DNA of 38,116 nt, taken from positions 1-38,116 of the forward strand of contig PBRC01000056.1 of the NCBI GenBank assembly GCA_002725285.1, written 5' to 3'. How positions within the stretch are numbered: the first letter of the stretch is position 1; every line of letters starts with the position of its first letter. This DNA comes from Gammaproteobacteria bacterium. GTDB taxonomy: Bacteria > Pseudomonadota > Gammaproteobacteria > Pseudomonadales > Azotimanducaceae. A model generated the notes under the pieces. It ran no database searches. It was given only the letters and a program-made list of their open reading frames with translations, and was not told the DNA's origin. Position numbers and translations under genes: made by a program. This document shows positions 1 through 9,007 of this stretch, one piece after another.

Positions 1-22
1 AATCGATTTCACGCTGTTCATC

Positions 23-150
23 GAACTTGTTACATCACGAATCCGGCAGTCCAAACACACTTTTGGCTATGATGATTAACAGCATAGAACTTGTTACATC
101 ACGAATCCGGCAGTCCAAACACACTTTTGGCTATGATGATTAACAGCATA
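23..150. repeat. Perfect tandem duplication of a 64-bp unit (23-86 and 87-150)
   Basis: gaacttgttacatcacgaatccggcagtccaaacacacttttggctatgatgattaacagcata occurs twice head-to-tail with no mismatch. Confidence 0.97.
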
Positions 151-238
151 ACGCATCGTTGCCACTTTGAGGAATGAGCGACCTCATGTTAACTTTCATT
201 AAATACGAGATCCCGGGCAAGAGAGGAGGGAGACAAAA

Positions 239-1078
239 ATGAGCACAGGGACGATACCTGAACAGACAGATCGGGTGGCATTGGCCGTACCCAATGCAGA
301 CAGGGTGGCTGGTGATTTCAATTCGATATTTGATACAGAGGTTGTCGATGACACGAGGGATGAAGTCGCAGTTGCCCGTCGAGTGACTCTGCAATGGGGA
401 CATGACCAGGTGGAACTGTTCGAACCACTGGGTGATGGTCCGGCGTCAAATTTTCTCAAGAAGGGACATGGAGGCCTCTTTGCAGGGGGATTTTCACTTT
501 CTGATCCAGCTGGTCTTGCGGCACACATGGCTGATCGAGGCATAAAGGTTCATGAGCAGGGTGCGGATCGGTTCCTTGTCCTGCCGGATGAGTGTCGTGG
601 GACCGGAATTATCCTGTCTCGTAAAGAGGAACGAGCGCGCGTTGGTCTCTCCGACCGGATCTGGCAGATCACTTTTGCGGGGCCGAATCTTGACGATATG
701 TGCGACTTCTACATCGACACACTCAACATGGGCAGCCTTTTCACAAGCAGATATCACAGTGATCTCTTTGGCTATGATGCGGGAGTCAGCTGGTTTGACG
801 CCAGGGATCGTGCTCCTCTCGATAGTCTCGAATATCTGGAACCTACTGACATGAAAGAAGCAGTGGCACGCTTTGTTAAACGTAACGGTCAAGGTATCTA
901 CATGTGCGCAATCGTGACGGACGACATTCCGCAAATCAAGGAACGAGTAGAAGCAAACGGCCCTGGCTGGACTCATGCGGATATCGGGGGGTACATCCAT
1001 CCTAGACGACTTGGAGGCATGCTGCTTGGTATTTGTTATTTCGATATGTACAACAGCACTAGGCCTCTACCAGAATGA
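239..1078 (+). CDS. VOC (glyoxalase/bleomycin-resistance-like) family protein
   Basis: 279-aa ORF with RBS gaggaggga upstream; two beta-alpha-beta-beta-beta-like halves (RVALAVPNADRVAGDFNSIF..., QITFAGPNLDDMCDFYIDTL...). Confidence 0.75.
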   Translation: MSTGTIPEQTDRVALAVPNADRVAGDFNSIFDTEVVDDTRDEVAVARRVTLQWGHDQVELFEPLGDGPASNFLKKGHGGLFAGGFSLSDPAGLAAHMADRGIKVHEQGADRFLVLPDECRGTGIILSRKEERARVGLSDRIWQITFAGPNLDDMCDFYIDTLNMGSLFTSRYHSDLFGYDAGVSWFDARDRAPLDSLEYLEPTDMKEAVARFVKRNGQGIYMCAIVTDDIPQIKERVEANGPGWTHADIGGYIHPRRLGGMLLGICYFDMYNSTRPLPE

Positions 1079-1148
1079 CGAAAACTCTCAGCTGATTTCA
1101 TTGATCTCCCAGGTTTACTCTGGCACTTTACTCTGACCTAATGATCCT

Positions 1149-1374
1149 ATGCCGTCCGAGTATATTGGTCTTGAAGGTCCGGGTCGGTTACACGCTAACT
1201 ATCATGTTGATATCGGTGTGCTTGGCTCGGTTGCCATAGAGTGTCGTTGTGATATCGGCAATTAACTCACCAGTGCCGGTGGTCGAACATGTGTTGGTCA
1301 ACGGTAAACCGGCCATGCATGATGGGAAATGCACCAGTCTGTATCCCGGTGTTGTCATCAAAGAGTTTGGTTAG
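1149..1374 (+). pseudogene. C-terminal remnant of an amidohydrolase / N-acyl-D-amino-acid deacylase-like gene, frameshifted
   Basis: Hand translation in two frames: MPSEYIGLEGPGRLHANYHVDIGVL... (1149-1265) then VVEHVLVNGKPAMHDGKCTSLYPGVVIKEFG* (ends 1374); matches the typical C-terminal pattern GLxxRGxLxPGxxADIxVxD ... VxVNGxxxxxxGxxTGxxPGxVL. Confidence 0.6.
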
Positions 1375-1389
1375 TCGACGGAGGCATCA

Positions 1390-2697
1390 ATGGAGTACCT
1401 GAAGAAGGCAACTTTGGATAGAGAAGCTCAGGCTGAAACTGTCAGTGGAACAGTTTCTGACATGCTGCTGGACATTCGTTTAAACCGTGAGAGTGCCGTC
1501 AGAAAGATAGCTCTTAAGCTTGATGGCTGGTCTGGTGAATTTATCCTTTCGGCAGGTGAGCGAGAGGCACTGATCGAACAGGTTCCTGAGCAGGAGAAGC
1601 AGGACATTCGTTTCGCACATCAACAGGTGAAGCACTTCGCCGAAGCACAACGACAGAGTATCAGTGAATTTGCCATTGAAACTGAACCTGGCGTTCGACT
1701 TGGTCAGTCTCTCGTTCCTGTTGAGTGTGCTGGCTGTTATGTGCCTGGTGGTCGATATGCTCACGCTGCTTCTGCCATCATGAGCATCACAACAGCCAGG
1801 GTCGCGGGTGTGCCCTTTATCGTAACCGCCTGCCCGCCCCGGGGTAGCAGCATAGCACCTGCGATTGCTTATGCCATGGACATGGCTGGTGCAGATGTTA
1901 TTTTGCAGATGGGTGGTATTCAGGCTATTGCCACCATGGCATTTGGCCTGTTCGATACGCGCCCTGCAGATATCCTGGTTGGACCGGGCAATGCCTATGT
2001 GGCCGAGGCAAAGCGACAGCTATTCGGTGAAATCGGTATTGATCTTCTTGCTGGACCGACAGAAAGTGCCATCATCGCAGATGATTCAGCAGATGCGATG
2101 ACGGTCGCAGTGGATCTGGCTGGCCAGGCGGAACATGGACCGGATTCCCCGGTCTGGCTGTTCACCACCAGTCGTGATCTGGGGGAAACCGTGTTACGCA
2201 TAATGCCTAAACTTGCTGCCGACATGCCGAGTGGTAATGTAGTCATGCAGGCGTGGAACAATCATGCTGAGATCATTGTTTGTAGTAGTCGCAATGAGAT
2301 ATGTCAGGTCTCTGACAGCTTTGCCAGTGAGCATTTGCAGGTCATTGCGGAAGATCTGGATTGGTGGCGGCGCAATCTCAAAAATTATGGGTCGCTGTTT
2401 CTTGGTGAAGGCTCATCGGTTACTCACGGTGACAAGTGTTCCGGCACCAATCACATACTGCCAACGAAGCGGGCTGCAAGATATACGGGTGGTCTTAATG
2501 TCATGAAGTTCTTAAAGGTTCTTACCTGGCAGCAGCTAAGTCGGGATGCGAATCTACCATTCTCCGGGACCGGGTCTCGCATCAGTCGTCTGGAAGGAAT
2601 GGACGGTCATGCCCGATCCTGTGACTGGAGACTGCGCAAGTACTTTCCTGATCAGGATTGGGACTTCGAGGTCGCTGAACAGAAGCGTTATGACTGA
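1390..2697 (+). CDS. Histidinol dehydrogenase family paralog (HpsN / sulfopropanediol 3-dehydrogenase-like)
   Basis: 435 aa; GGIQAIATMAFG, GPGNAYVAEAKRQLFG, DLLAGPTESAIIAD, DKCSGTNHILPT motifs; no his operon nearby. Confidence 0.8.
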   Translation: MEYLKKATLDREAQAETVSGTVSDMLLDIRLNRESAVRKIALKLDGWSGEFILSAGEREALIEQVPEQEKQDIRFAHQQVKHFAEAQRQSISEFAIETEPGVRLGQSLVPVECAGCYVPGGRYAHAASAIMSITTARVAGVPFIVTACPPRGSSIAPAIAYAMDMAGADVILQMGGIQAIATMAFGLFDTRPADILVGPGNAYVAEAKRQLFGEIGIDLLAGPTESAIIADDSADAMTVAVDLAGQAEHGPDSPVWLFTTSRDLGETVLRIMPKLAADMPSGNVVMQAWNNHAEIIVCSSRNEICQVSDSFASEHLQVIAEDLDWWRRNLKNYGSLFLGEGSSVTHGDKCSGTNHILPTKRAARYTGGLNVMKFLKVLTWQQLSRDANLPFSGTGSRISRLEGMDGHARSCDWRLRKYFPDQDWDFEVAEQKRYD

Positions 2698-3080
2698 ACC
2701 GCCACGTTTCAAAAAGCCCTTCACTCAACAGGAAGCAATTCCAGAGCATGGGATTGATGAGGCCATGGATGTGTTGAAGTCTGGGTGACTGCAGGGTTAT
2801 AACCAGTCACTCGAAGAGTCCAGCTAATGCTCATTACCCGAACAGAAGTTCGCCAACTACCAGCGAACACCGTATACGCTTGCACCCGTACCTGCCGCAA
2901 TTCATTCGGTTGGTGCTAATCCTGTATTTGTAGAGACGCAAGACGACTGGCTGATCGATATCGGCGACTTGCGGGAGAAGGTAAGAGAATCCGGTGCTGG
3001 TTTCTGCTGCTATCTCGTATGCGAGGACCTGTCGGCGGCACGGATGAGATCTACGATGTTTGTCGAAAATCCAATACCCG
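2690..3080 (+). pseudogene. Decayed DegT/DnrJ/EryC1-family aminotransferase
   Basis: MTEPPRFKKPFTQQEAIPEHGIDEAMDVLKSG*LQGYNQSLEESS*CSLPEQKFANYQ-(gap)-YTLAPVPAAIHSVGANPVFVETQDDWLIDIGDLREKVRESGA (one frame, two in-frame stops, internal deletion), then +1-type shift to FLLLSRMRGPVGGTDEIYDVCRKS. Confidence 0.8.
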
Positions 3081-3274
3081 TGCAGTATCCAGATCCTTCC
3101 GGTAATTCCATAACACGCCGGGTTGCCGTTGACCACATTTAGGGGTAGTTTTGTCGTTTAGAGATAGCGGGTTAGTTTTGCAGTTTAACAGCACAATGTC
3201 ATGATTGTTATGAGTGTGCCTGCAGCAAGTGTGTTGGGGCTCGCAACGAACTCAGGTAATTGTATTCCTGCAGG

Positions 3275-3304
3275 AAATCTATTGAAATCTATTGAAATCT
3301 ATTG
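3275..3304. repeat. 10-bp x3 tandem repeat (aaatctattg)
   Basis: aaatctattg aaatctattg aaatctattg, about 60 bp upstream of the CaiB/BaiF CDS. Confidence 0.95.
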
Positions 3305-3365
3305 TTGCGCTTGGTTTCTCAGTACGTGGTATAAACAACCTTGGAAATACTGATGGGAGATTCAT

Positions 3366-4583
3366 ATGGCCGCGCTGGACGGGATGAGAGTTCTCGACAT
3401 GACACAGTACGAGGCGGGCACATCGTGCACACAGGCTCTGGCATGGCTAGGGGCTGACGTTGTTAAAGTCGAATCGCCTGAATATGGAGATCCGGGACGA
3501 GGTGTGGGCCGGACGGTCAACAAGGATTATTCTGCCTACTTTTGCGCCTGGAATTCAAATAAGCGCAGTATCGCATTAGACCTTAAGTCGAAAGAAGGTC
3601 GCGACGTTTTTATGCAACTCGTACCAAAATTCGATGTGTTTGTTGAGAACTATGGCCCGGGTATTGTCGAAAAACTGAATATCGGCTACGAGGAACTAAG
3701 CGCCGTCAATCCGGGATTGATCTACACCAGAATCAAGGGTTTTGGTACATCTGGTCCCTATTCAGGCTACCGCTGTATGGACATGATAGCCCAGGCTGCG
3801 GCTGGTGCCTTCTCAATTACGGGTGAAGCTGATGGTCCGCCGATGATGCCAGGGTCGACCACCGGAGATTCAGGAACTGGCGTGCAGGCTGCCATGGCGA
3901 TACTTGCGGCCTATGTCCAGAAACAACGCACCGGCGAAGGACAGGAAATCGAGATGTCGATGCAGGAAGCAATGATCTACTTTGTGCGTACACGTGCATA
4001 CATTGGTTCTGAGTGGGGAACTCAAGCCTCCGGACGATACGGAAATGCAGGCGGCGTCCCGCCTGTGAATATCTATCCATGCAAACCCTTTGGCCCCAAT
4101 GATTATATCTACCTGATGCCTGTGAATGAGGGACATTGGGATTCACTGGTTGCAGCCATGGAACGCCCCGAATTGCTCATCGACAAACGTTTCGAGACCA
4201 GCGTTGCACGTGTCGAGAACGGCGCAGCACTCTATGAGGAAATCTGCAACTGGACGGGTCAGCGGACAAAATACGAGGCAATGGAAGCCATCGCCGGTGC
4301 TGGTGTGCCCTGTTCCGCATGCCTCGATACGGCAGAGATACATCATGATAAACACCTGGTGGAACGTGGCTTTATCCACGAGATGGAACTACCGGTACAT
4401 GGCAAGGTGCCGATGCTTGGATTTGCCCCGCGGATGTCAGAGTCCACAGTGGAAATGAAGCGACCGCCCAGGCTCGGTGAGCACACTGATGATGTACTAG
4501 CCGCTGAGCTTGGTTTTGAGGAACAGCAGATAGATAACTTGCGTCGGACAGGTATTATTGGAGATCCGAAAAGATTCTCATAA
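3366..4583 (+). CDS. CaiB/BaiF (family III) CoA-transferase
   Basis: 405 aa; GMRVLDMTQYEAGTSCTQALAWLGADVVKVESPEYGDPGR, NKRSIALDLKSKEGRDVF, DVFVENYGPGIVEKL. Confidence 0.92.
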   Translation: MAALDGMRVLDMTQYEAGTSCTQALAWLGADVVKVESPEYGDPGRGVGRTVNKDYSAYFCAWNSNKRSIALDLKSKEGRDVFMQLVPKFDVFVENYGPGIVEKLNIGYEELSAVNPGLIYTRIKGFGTSGPYSGYRCMDMIAQAAAGAFSITGEADGPPMMPGSTTGDSGTGVQAAMAILAAYVQKQRTGEGQEIEMSMQEAMIYFVRTRAYIGSEWGTQASGRYGNAGGVPPVNIYPCKPFGPNDYIYLMPVNEGHWDSLVAAMERPELLIDKRFETSVARVENGAALYEEICNWTGQRTKYEAMEAIAGAGVPCSACLDTAEIHHDKHLVERGFIHEMELPVHGKVPMLGFAPRMSESTVEMKRPPRLGEHTDDVLAAELGFEEQQIDNLRRTGIIGDPKRFS

Positions 4584-4664
4584 AATAGTTGAGAATCTGA
4601 TTTTGGGCTTAAGGTTTCAGGAAGATCAGTCATCTAAAAGTATCGCGCCATATGTGATCTGGGA

Positions 4665-5411
4665 TTATCGAATATTCACCAGACCTCGCTGAATCCCCTC
4701 TGATGCCCAGCCGCCCCAGGGCAGGGTGAAGAACTTGTAACCTTTCTCAATCAGCCAGTTCGGTTCAATACCGGGTGGTACAAAAAATACGCCCGGCACC
4801 ACGTCTGCACTTTTACAGGCGGATGCGATCGTCTCCAAAGCGCTTGTGTATTTTGGATTCTGATAATCCAATGGAACGTCGAGGTTGATCGATAAGTCAG
4901 AGGGACCAATCAGCAGGACGTCGATTCCGGGAACTGCAAGGATGCTGTCAATGTTATCCAGACACTCCTCGGTCTCGATCATGGGAATGATCAACAGTTG
5001 GTTATTCACCGCGTCCATGTATTCGCGGTAATTTTTGAATTCGCCCCATTCACCCCGCATGCCAGCTGAGCTCCTGACGCCCTCAAAGGGATATTTACAC
5101 CATTGCACCATGTTGGCGGCTTCCTCCGGGCTATTGACCATCGGAACAATGATGCCTTTTGCACCAATATCCAGTGCATAACAGATCTGATCGGGTCTGT
5201 TATCACCGACGCGTAAAATTGGAATTGCCGGTTTTCCTCGCATGGAGGCAAGTGGGCGCCGCAGTCCCTTGATGTCGTCAGTGGAGTGCTGAGTGTCGAA
5301 GAGCAGAAAATCAAAACCTGAATTTGCTAAGAAAGCCGTTTCGCTGTTGGCTGAAGCAGTTGTTCCGATGACTGTTTCGCCTGCTTGTAGTTTTTCTTTG
5401 ACAATATTCAT
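4665..5411 (-). CDS. HpcH/HpaI aldolase/citrate lyase family protein
   Basis: 248 aa; LLFDTQHSTDD, GAKGIIVPMVNSPEEA, LLIIPMIETEECLDNIDSILAVPGIDVLLIGPSDLS. Confidence 0.9.
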   Translation of the reverse strand: MNIVKEKLQAGETVIGTTASANSETAFLANSGFDFLLFDTQHSTDDIKGLRRPLASMRGKPAIPILRVGDNRPDQICYALDIGAKGIIVPMVNSPEEAANMVQWCKYPFEGVRSSAGMRGEWGEFKNYREYMDAVNNQLLIIPMIETEECLDNIDSILAVPGIDVLLIGPSDLSINLDVPLDYQNPKYTSALETIASACKSADVVPGVFFVPPGIEPNWLIEKGYKFFTLPWGGWASEGIQRGLVNIR

Positions 5412-5588
5412 GGTTGTACCTCAGCAGATGGGTAAATATTAAAGACTCACTGGAGTCAGCTGAGTTTTGGAGTATAAGCAAAATGGGCAGCGTTTTTAAT
5501 GAATGACGTTGTAATCGGGTTTTCCTTTGAAAAGAGAAATAGGGTGGGCGATTGGAAGTACCCGGCAGATCATGATTACCTGTCAGAT

Positions 5589-7919
5589 CTACTCTGGCAG
5601 CGCATAAGCTATCACTTTGCCACCTGTTTGCGTCCTACCATCGCTGGCACCCTCTGGATCTTCCAGGGGATTGCGCAGAGGTCGTACCTGGCTCGGGACA
5701 GTGACCAATACATATTGGCGACCGGTCTTCGGACTCACATAGCTCATCGGTGTCGCATCTGAGCCGCTACGCAGTGAATCCTGCCAAACCACATCTCCGG
5801 TCAGTGCATCTATGGCGCGAAATTCTCCGTCTATGACTCCCCCGTTAAAAATTAGTCCTCCGGCCGTGATAATAGAGCCTGCTGTGGCAGGGAAGCCAAG
5901 ATTGAGAGAGCCCATGCCGCGTCGCCAGACAATTTGCTGTGTGGTGAGATCGACAACAGCAATCTCACTGTAGGGTGGTTTGAGGCAGGGTATAAATAGA
6001 GGCGAGGCAAACATCTTGACGATCGCCGCGAATGGAGTGCCTCGCTGCGCTCCACCAATACCATAACCAGGATTTATTTCCCCCTCGGTGGTATCCAGAT
6101 CATTTTCCCGTGGGATCATGTGAATGACAAATGGCAGATGCATATTGTTAACGACCATTAACTGGCGCTCTTCATCGACAGCGACACTTCCCCAGTTCAT
6201 CCCTCCTCCAGGTCCGGGATACAGCAGCGTGCCCCGGGTGGACGGTGGTGTCATCGGGCCTTCATAGCGCAATCCTAGAAATGTTTTACGGCAAGCCATC
6301 TGGTCAAACGGGCTGATGCCAAAAAGATCCTGTTCGCGAACGCGTGGATGTGCAAAAGAGGGCATGCCGGTGGAAAACGGCTGCGTGGCACTGGATCGCT
6401 CGTTGGGTATATCTGTTTGTGGTACAGGTTTCTCGGTTACTTCTGCCAGTAACTCGCCGGTGCCTCGATCCAGCATGAACAGTTCACCCCGTTTCGTGGG
6501 GACAATGACCGCTTTGCGACTGACCCCTTCAAGTGTGAGGTCAACAAGGGTCGGTTGCGATGCAACATCATAATCCCAGATATCATGATGAGTGGTCTGA
6601 AAGTGCCAACGGGTCAATCCAGTCTTTGCATCGATTGCCACGATTGAGCTGGCGTACTTGTCCATAATCTCTGTGCGGTGGCCACCAAAGTAATCGGGAG
6701 TGGCGTTGCCGGTGGGTACGTATACCAGGCCTAGTTCATCATCTGCCGAGGTCAGACTCCACACGTTGGGTGTGCCACGAGTGTAGTGATCACCAATGGG
6801 CGGCAAACTGGTATTGCCCTCACGCCCCATATCCCATGCCCAAAGTAATGCACCAGTACGTGGATCATAACCTCTGACTACTCCTGATGGCTCTCCTGTT
6901 TCCTGGTTGTCCAGAACCCATCCACCGACGACCAATGCGCCACTTGCGACCGTGGGTGGAGAAGAAACGAAATAATAAAAGGGTTTGACCTCGCCCATCC
7001 CTGCAAGCAAAGAGATCTGTCCGTCAATGCCGAACTCCTCGCAGGGTTTTCCTGAGGCTTTGTCGACCGCGATCATGCGCGCATCTGTTGTGGCTGTATA
7101 AATACGTTCAGCGCAGTACTCACCCTTGACGCGTTCGGGGATATGGTAGTAAGTCACGCCACGGCAATTACCGAGGATGCCGTAGGGTGGTGTTTTGTTT
7201 TCAGGATCATATCGCCAGCGTTCCGCACCGGTGTCAGGATCCAGCGCGAGTACAACATTTTGAGCTGTACAGAGGTATATGCCATCATCGATCTGGATGG
7301 GTGTTGCGCTGAAACGCCCGACTCTTCTGGTATCTGTCTCCCACACCCGGGTCAGTTTTTCGACATTTGATGTGTCGATTTGTGAGTGAGGTACATAACG
7401 GGTACCGGCATGGCTGCCGCCATATGCCGTCCAATCAGAGGTGTTTTGAGGCGGGCCATAGGTTGTGTTCGAAATAGACACAACGGGCTGATTGACCAGG
7501 TTGAAGGACATCGCTAGCAGCACCGCAACACTGCTGGCTGTGCAAACCTGTACGGTACGCATACTGAAAAGTGAAGGTGCGTCACCATCCCACAGACTGC
7601 GTCGAATCATTGGCATGCACAGCCATAGCGAGAGTAAGCCGACGATCCAGATTCTTGATCCTACCAGCCAGAATTCGTTCCCAGCCTCGTAAACTGCCCA
7701 GGCGAGAGTAAGTAACAGCGTTGCAGCAAAAAAATAAAAACCACGCCTGTGTATTCGCCACAGTTCCACCGCGCTGATCGACATCAACAAGCCTGCGCAG
7801 AGGTAGTAGGGCGTACCGCCCAGTATGGCCAACTCACCGCCGAACAGGGTCATGGGAATCCCGATAACGCCAATTAGTACTGCTGTGATTCTTAACGCCC
7901 ACTTGCCTTTTACTGGCAT
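5589..7919 (-). CDS. Membrane-bound PQQ-dependent dehydrogenase, glucose/quinate/shikimate family
   Basis: N-terminal TM helices followed by PQQ-enzyme propeller (DWTAYGGSHAGTRYVPHSQI, DPDTGAERWRYDP, PVPQTDIPNERSSATQPF); start at 7919 preferred because ggggaggagc RBS precedes this ATG (track start 7931). Confidence 0.9.
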   Translation of the reverse strand: MPVKGKWALRITAVLIGVIGIPMTLFGGELAILGGTPYYLCAGLLMSISAVELWRIHRRGFYFFAATLLLTLAWAVYEAGNEFWLVGSRIWIVGLLSLWLCMPMIRRSLWDGDAPSLFSMRTVQVCTASSVAVLLAMSFNLVNQPVVSISNTTYGPPQNTSDWTAYGGSHAGTRYVPHSQIDTSNVEKLTRVWETDTRRVGRFSATPIQIDDGIYLCTAQNVVLALDPDTGAERWRYDPENKTPPYGILGNCRGVTYYHIPERVKGEYCAERIYTATTDARMIAVDKASGKPCEEFGIDGQISLLAGMGEVKPFYYFVSSPPTVASGALVVGGWVLDNQETGEPSGVVRGYDPRTGALLWAWDMGREGNTSLPPIGDHYTRGTPNVWSLTSADDELGLVYVPTGNATPDYFGGHRTEIMDKYASSIVAIDAKTGLTRWHFQTTHHDIWDYDVASQPTLVDLTLEGVSRKAVIVPTKRGELFMLDRGTGELLAEVTEKPVPQTDIPNERSSATQPFSTGMPSFAHPRVREQDLFGISPFDQMACRKTFLGLRYEGPMTPPSTRGTLLYPGPGGGMNWGSVAVDEERQLMVVNNMHLPFVIHMIPRENDLDTTEGEINPGYGIGGAQRGTPFAAIVKMFASPLFIPCLKPPYSEIAVVDLTTQQIVWRRGMGSLNLGFPATAGSIITAGGLIFNGGVIDGEFRAIDALTGDVVWQDSLRSGSDATPMSYVSPKTGRQYVLVTVPSQVRPLRNPLEDPEGASDGRTQTGGKVIAYALPE

Positions 7920-8144
7920 GCTCCTCCCCATTGTTATCCGAACACCTCGGTGTTGTTACTGTGAGTCTACTATAGAAAGCGACGCAAGCGGCAATACGAG
8001 ATTGTTGGTGTATCTTCGTGACACTCCGGAAACGTAAATTCAACCCTCCGGGATTGTGGCGATCCTGTTCTTTTCCCTGTTTACTCGCAGGCGATTGACT
8101 TTGTGGATATGCTGTTTTTCAACCAGGACTGCTAGAATATCAAT

Positions 8145-8669
8145 ATGCTGCAATTCGCCCAGAGTTTCCTAGCCGGATACTACCTACAGATAAAATTCAT
8201 CCACCTGGTGTTTGCAGGTATGTGGTTCTGGAGTACATCAGTTGCCTATACCTACTACCTGGTCCCGCTGTTTCGTGACTGGCTGAAGAATCCTGAAGAT
8301 CCTGATCGTATCAGGTTACGCAACTGGGCTATGGAACGATTCGACGAGGGTGCAATCCTCGAACATGTTGCATTTCCCATCCTTCTGATCACCGGACCCA
8401 TGCTGATGATTGCAGGTGGCTGGACACTGGTAAGCAGCTGGCTCGCCATGAAACTAGTACTGGTAGTGCTTGTATTCATTCCAGTCGAGGTAATGGACTA
8501 CTACCTGGCGCACTTCAGTCTCAACAAGGCGAAAATACGTGCGACAGGAACACCGGAAGCGTATGAGAAAGCGATCCGCCTGCATTGGTGGTTTCTCGTG
8601 GTCTCAACACCGATTGTTATCGTTGTCATTACGCTGATATTCTATCTGGCTATTGTGAAACCATTTTGA
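8145..8669 (+). CDS. CopD/DUF2269-like integral membrane protein
   Basis: 174 aa, about four TM segments with His at helix ends (KFIHLVFAGMWF, LEHVAFPILLITGP, RLHWWFLVVSTP). Confidence 0.55.
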   Translation: MLQFAQSFLAGYYLQIKFIHLVFAGMWFWSTSVAYTYYLVPLFRDWLKNPEDPDRIRLRNWAMERFDEGAILEHVAFPILLITGPMLMIAGGWTLVSSWLAMKLVLVVLVFIPVEVMDYYLAHFSLNKAKIRATGTPEAYEKAIRLHWWFLVVSTPIVIVVITLIFYLAIVKPF

Positions 8670-8679
8670 GGAGACTGCG

Positions 8680-8940
8680 ATGAATGTTGCGAAGCTACCT
8701 CCTGCTTTCGAGATTTCTCGACAGCCATTTCAAGTCAGGCAGCAAACCATCGATAGAATCTCTTTGGCGATGTCAGTGTATATCCTGCTTGTGCTCTACC
8801 CGGCCTATGAATTAATCAGATGGATGTGGGCTGACTCATCGCCCTCATTGAGTAGTGTCGGTATTGCGTTGCTCATTGCCATCCTGTTCGGGCTGTTTGC
8901 TCGAAATACCATCAGCAGGTACATGGTTAATATACGATAA
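8680..8940 (+). CDS. Small membrane protein, two predicted TM helices
   Basis: 86 aa, 10 bp downstream of 8145-8669; gaggagactgcg RBS. Confidence 0.55.
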   Translation: MNVAKLPPAFEISRQPFQVRQQTIDRISLAMSVYILLVLYPAYELIRWMWADSSPSLSSVGIALLIAILFGLFARNTISRYMVNIR

Positions 8941-9007
8941 TCTCAGAGACGTGCGTGGGAATGTCACTCATTGTTCACCGTCGTCGTAGTCAGGCAGGAG
9001 AAGACAT

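Noticed and set aside
1-150. Possible CRISPR-like array from the 64-bp repeat
   Set aside because: Two contiguous copies with no spacers; a simple tandem duplication
494-1000. 168-aa minus-strand ORF
   Set aside because: Antisense to the VOC gene, no RBS or recognisable domain
1390-2697. Call as true HisD of histidine biosynthesis
   Set aside because: No his genes nearby and the neighbourhood is catabolic; the HDH paralog family fits better
2834-3136. 100-aa minus-strand ORF
   Set aside because: Antisense to the DegT aminotransferase relic, which explains the region better
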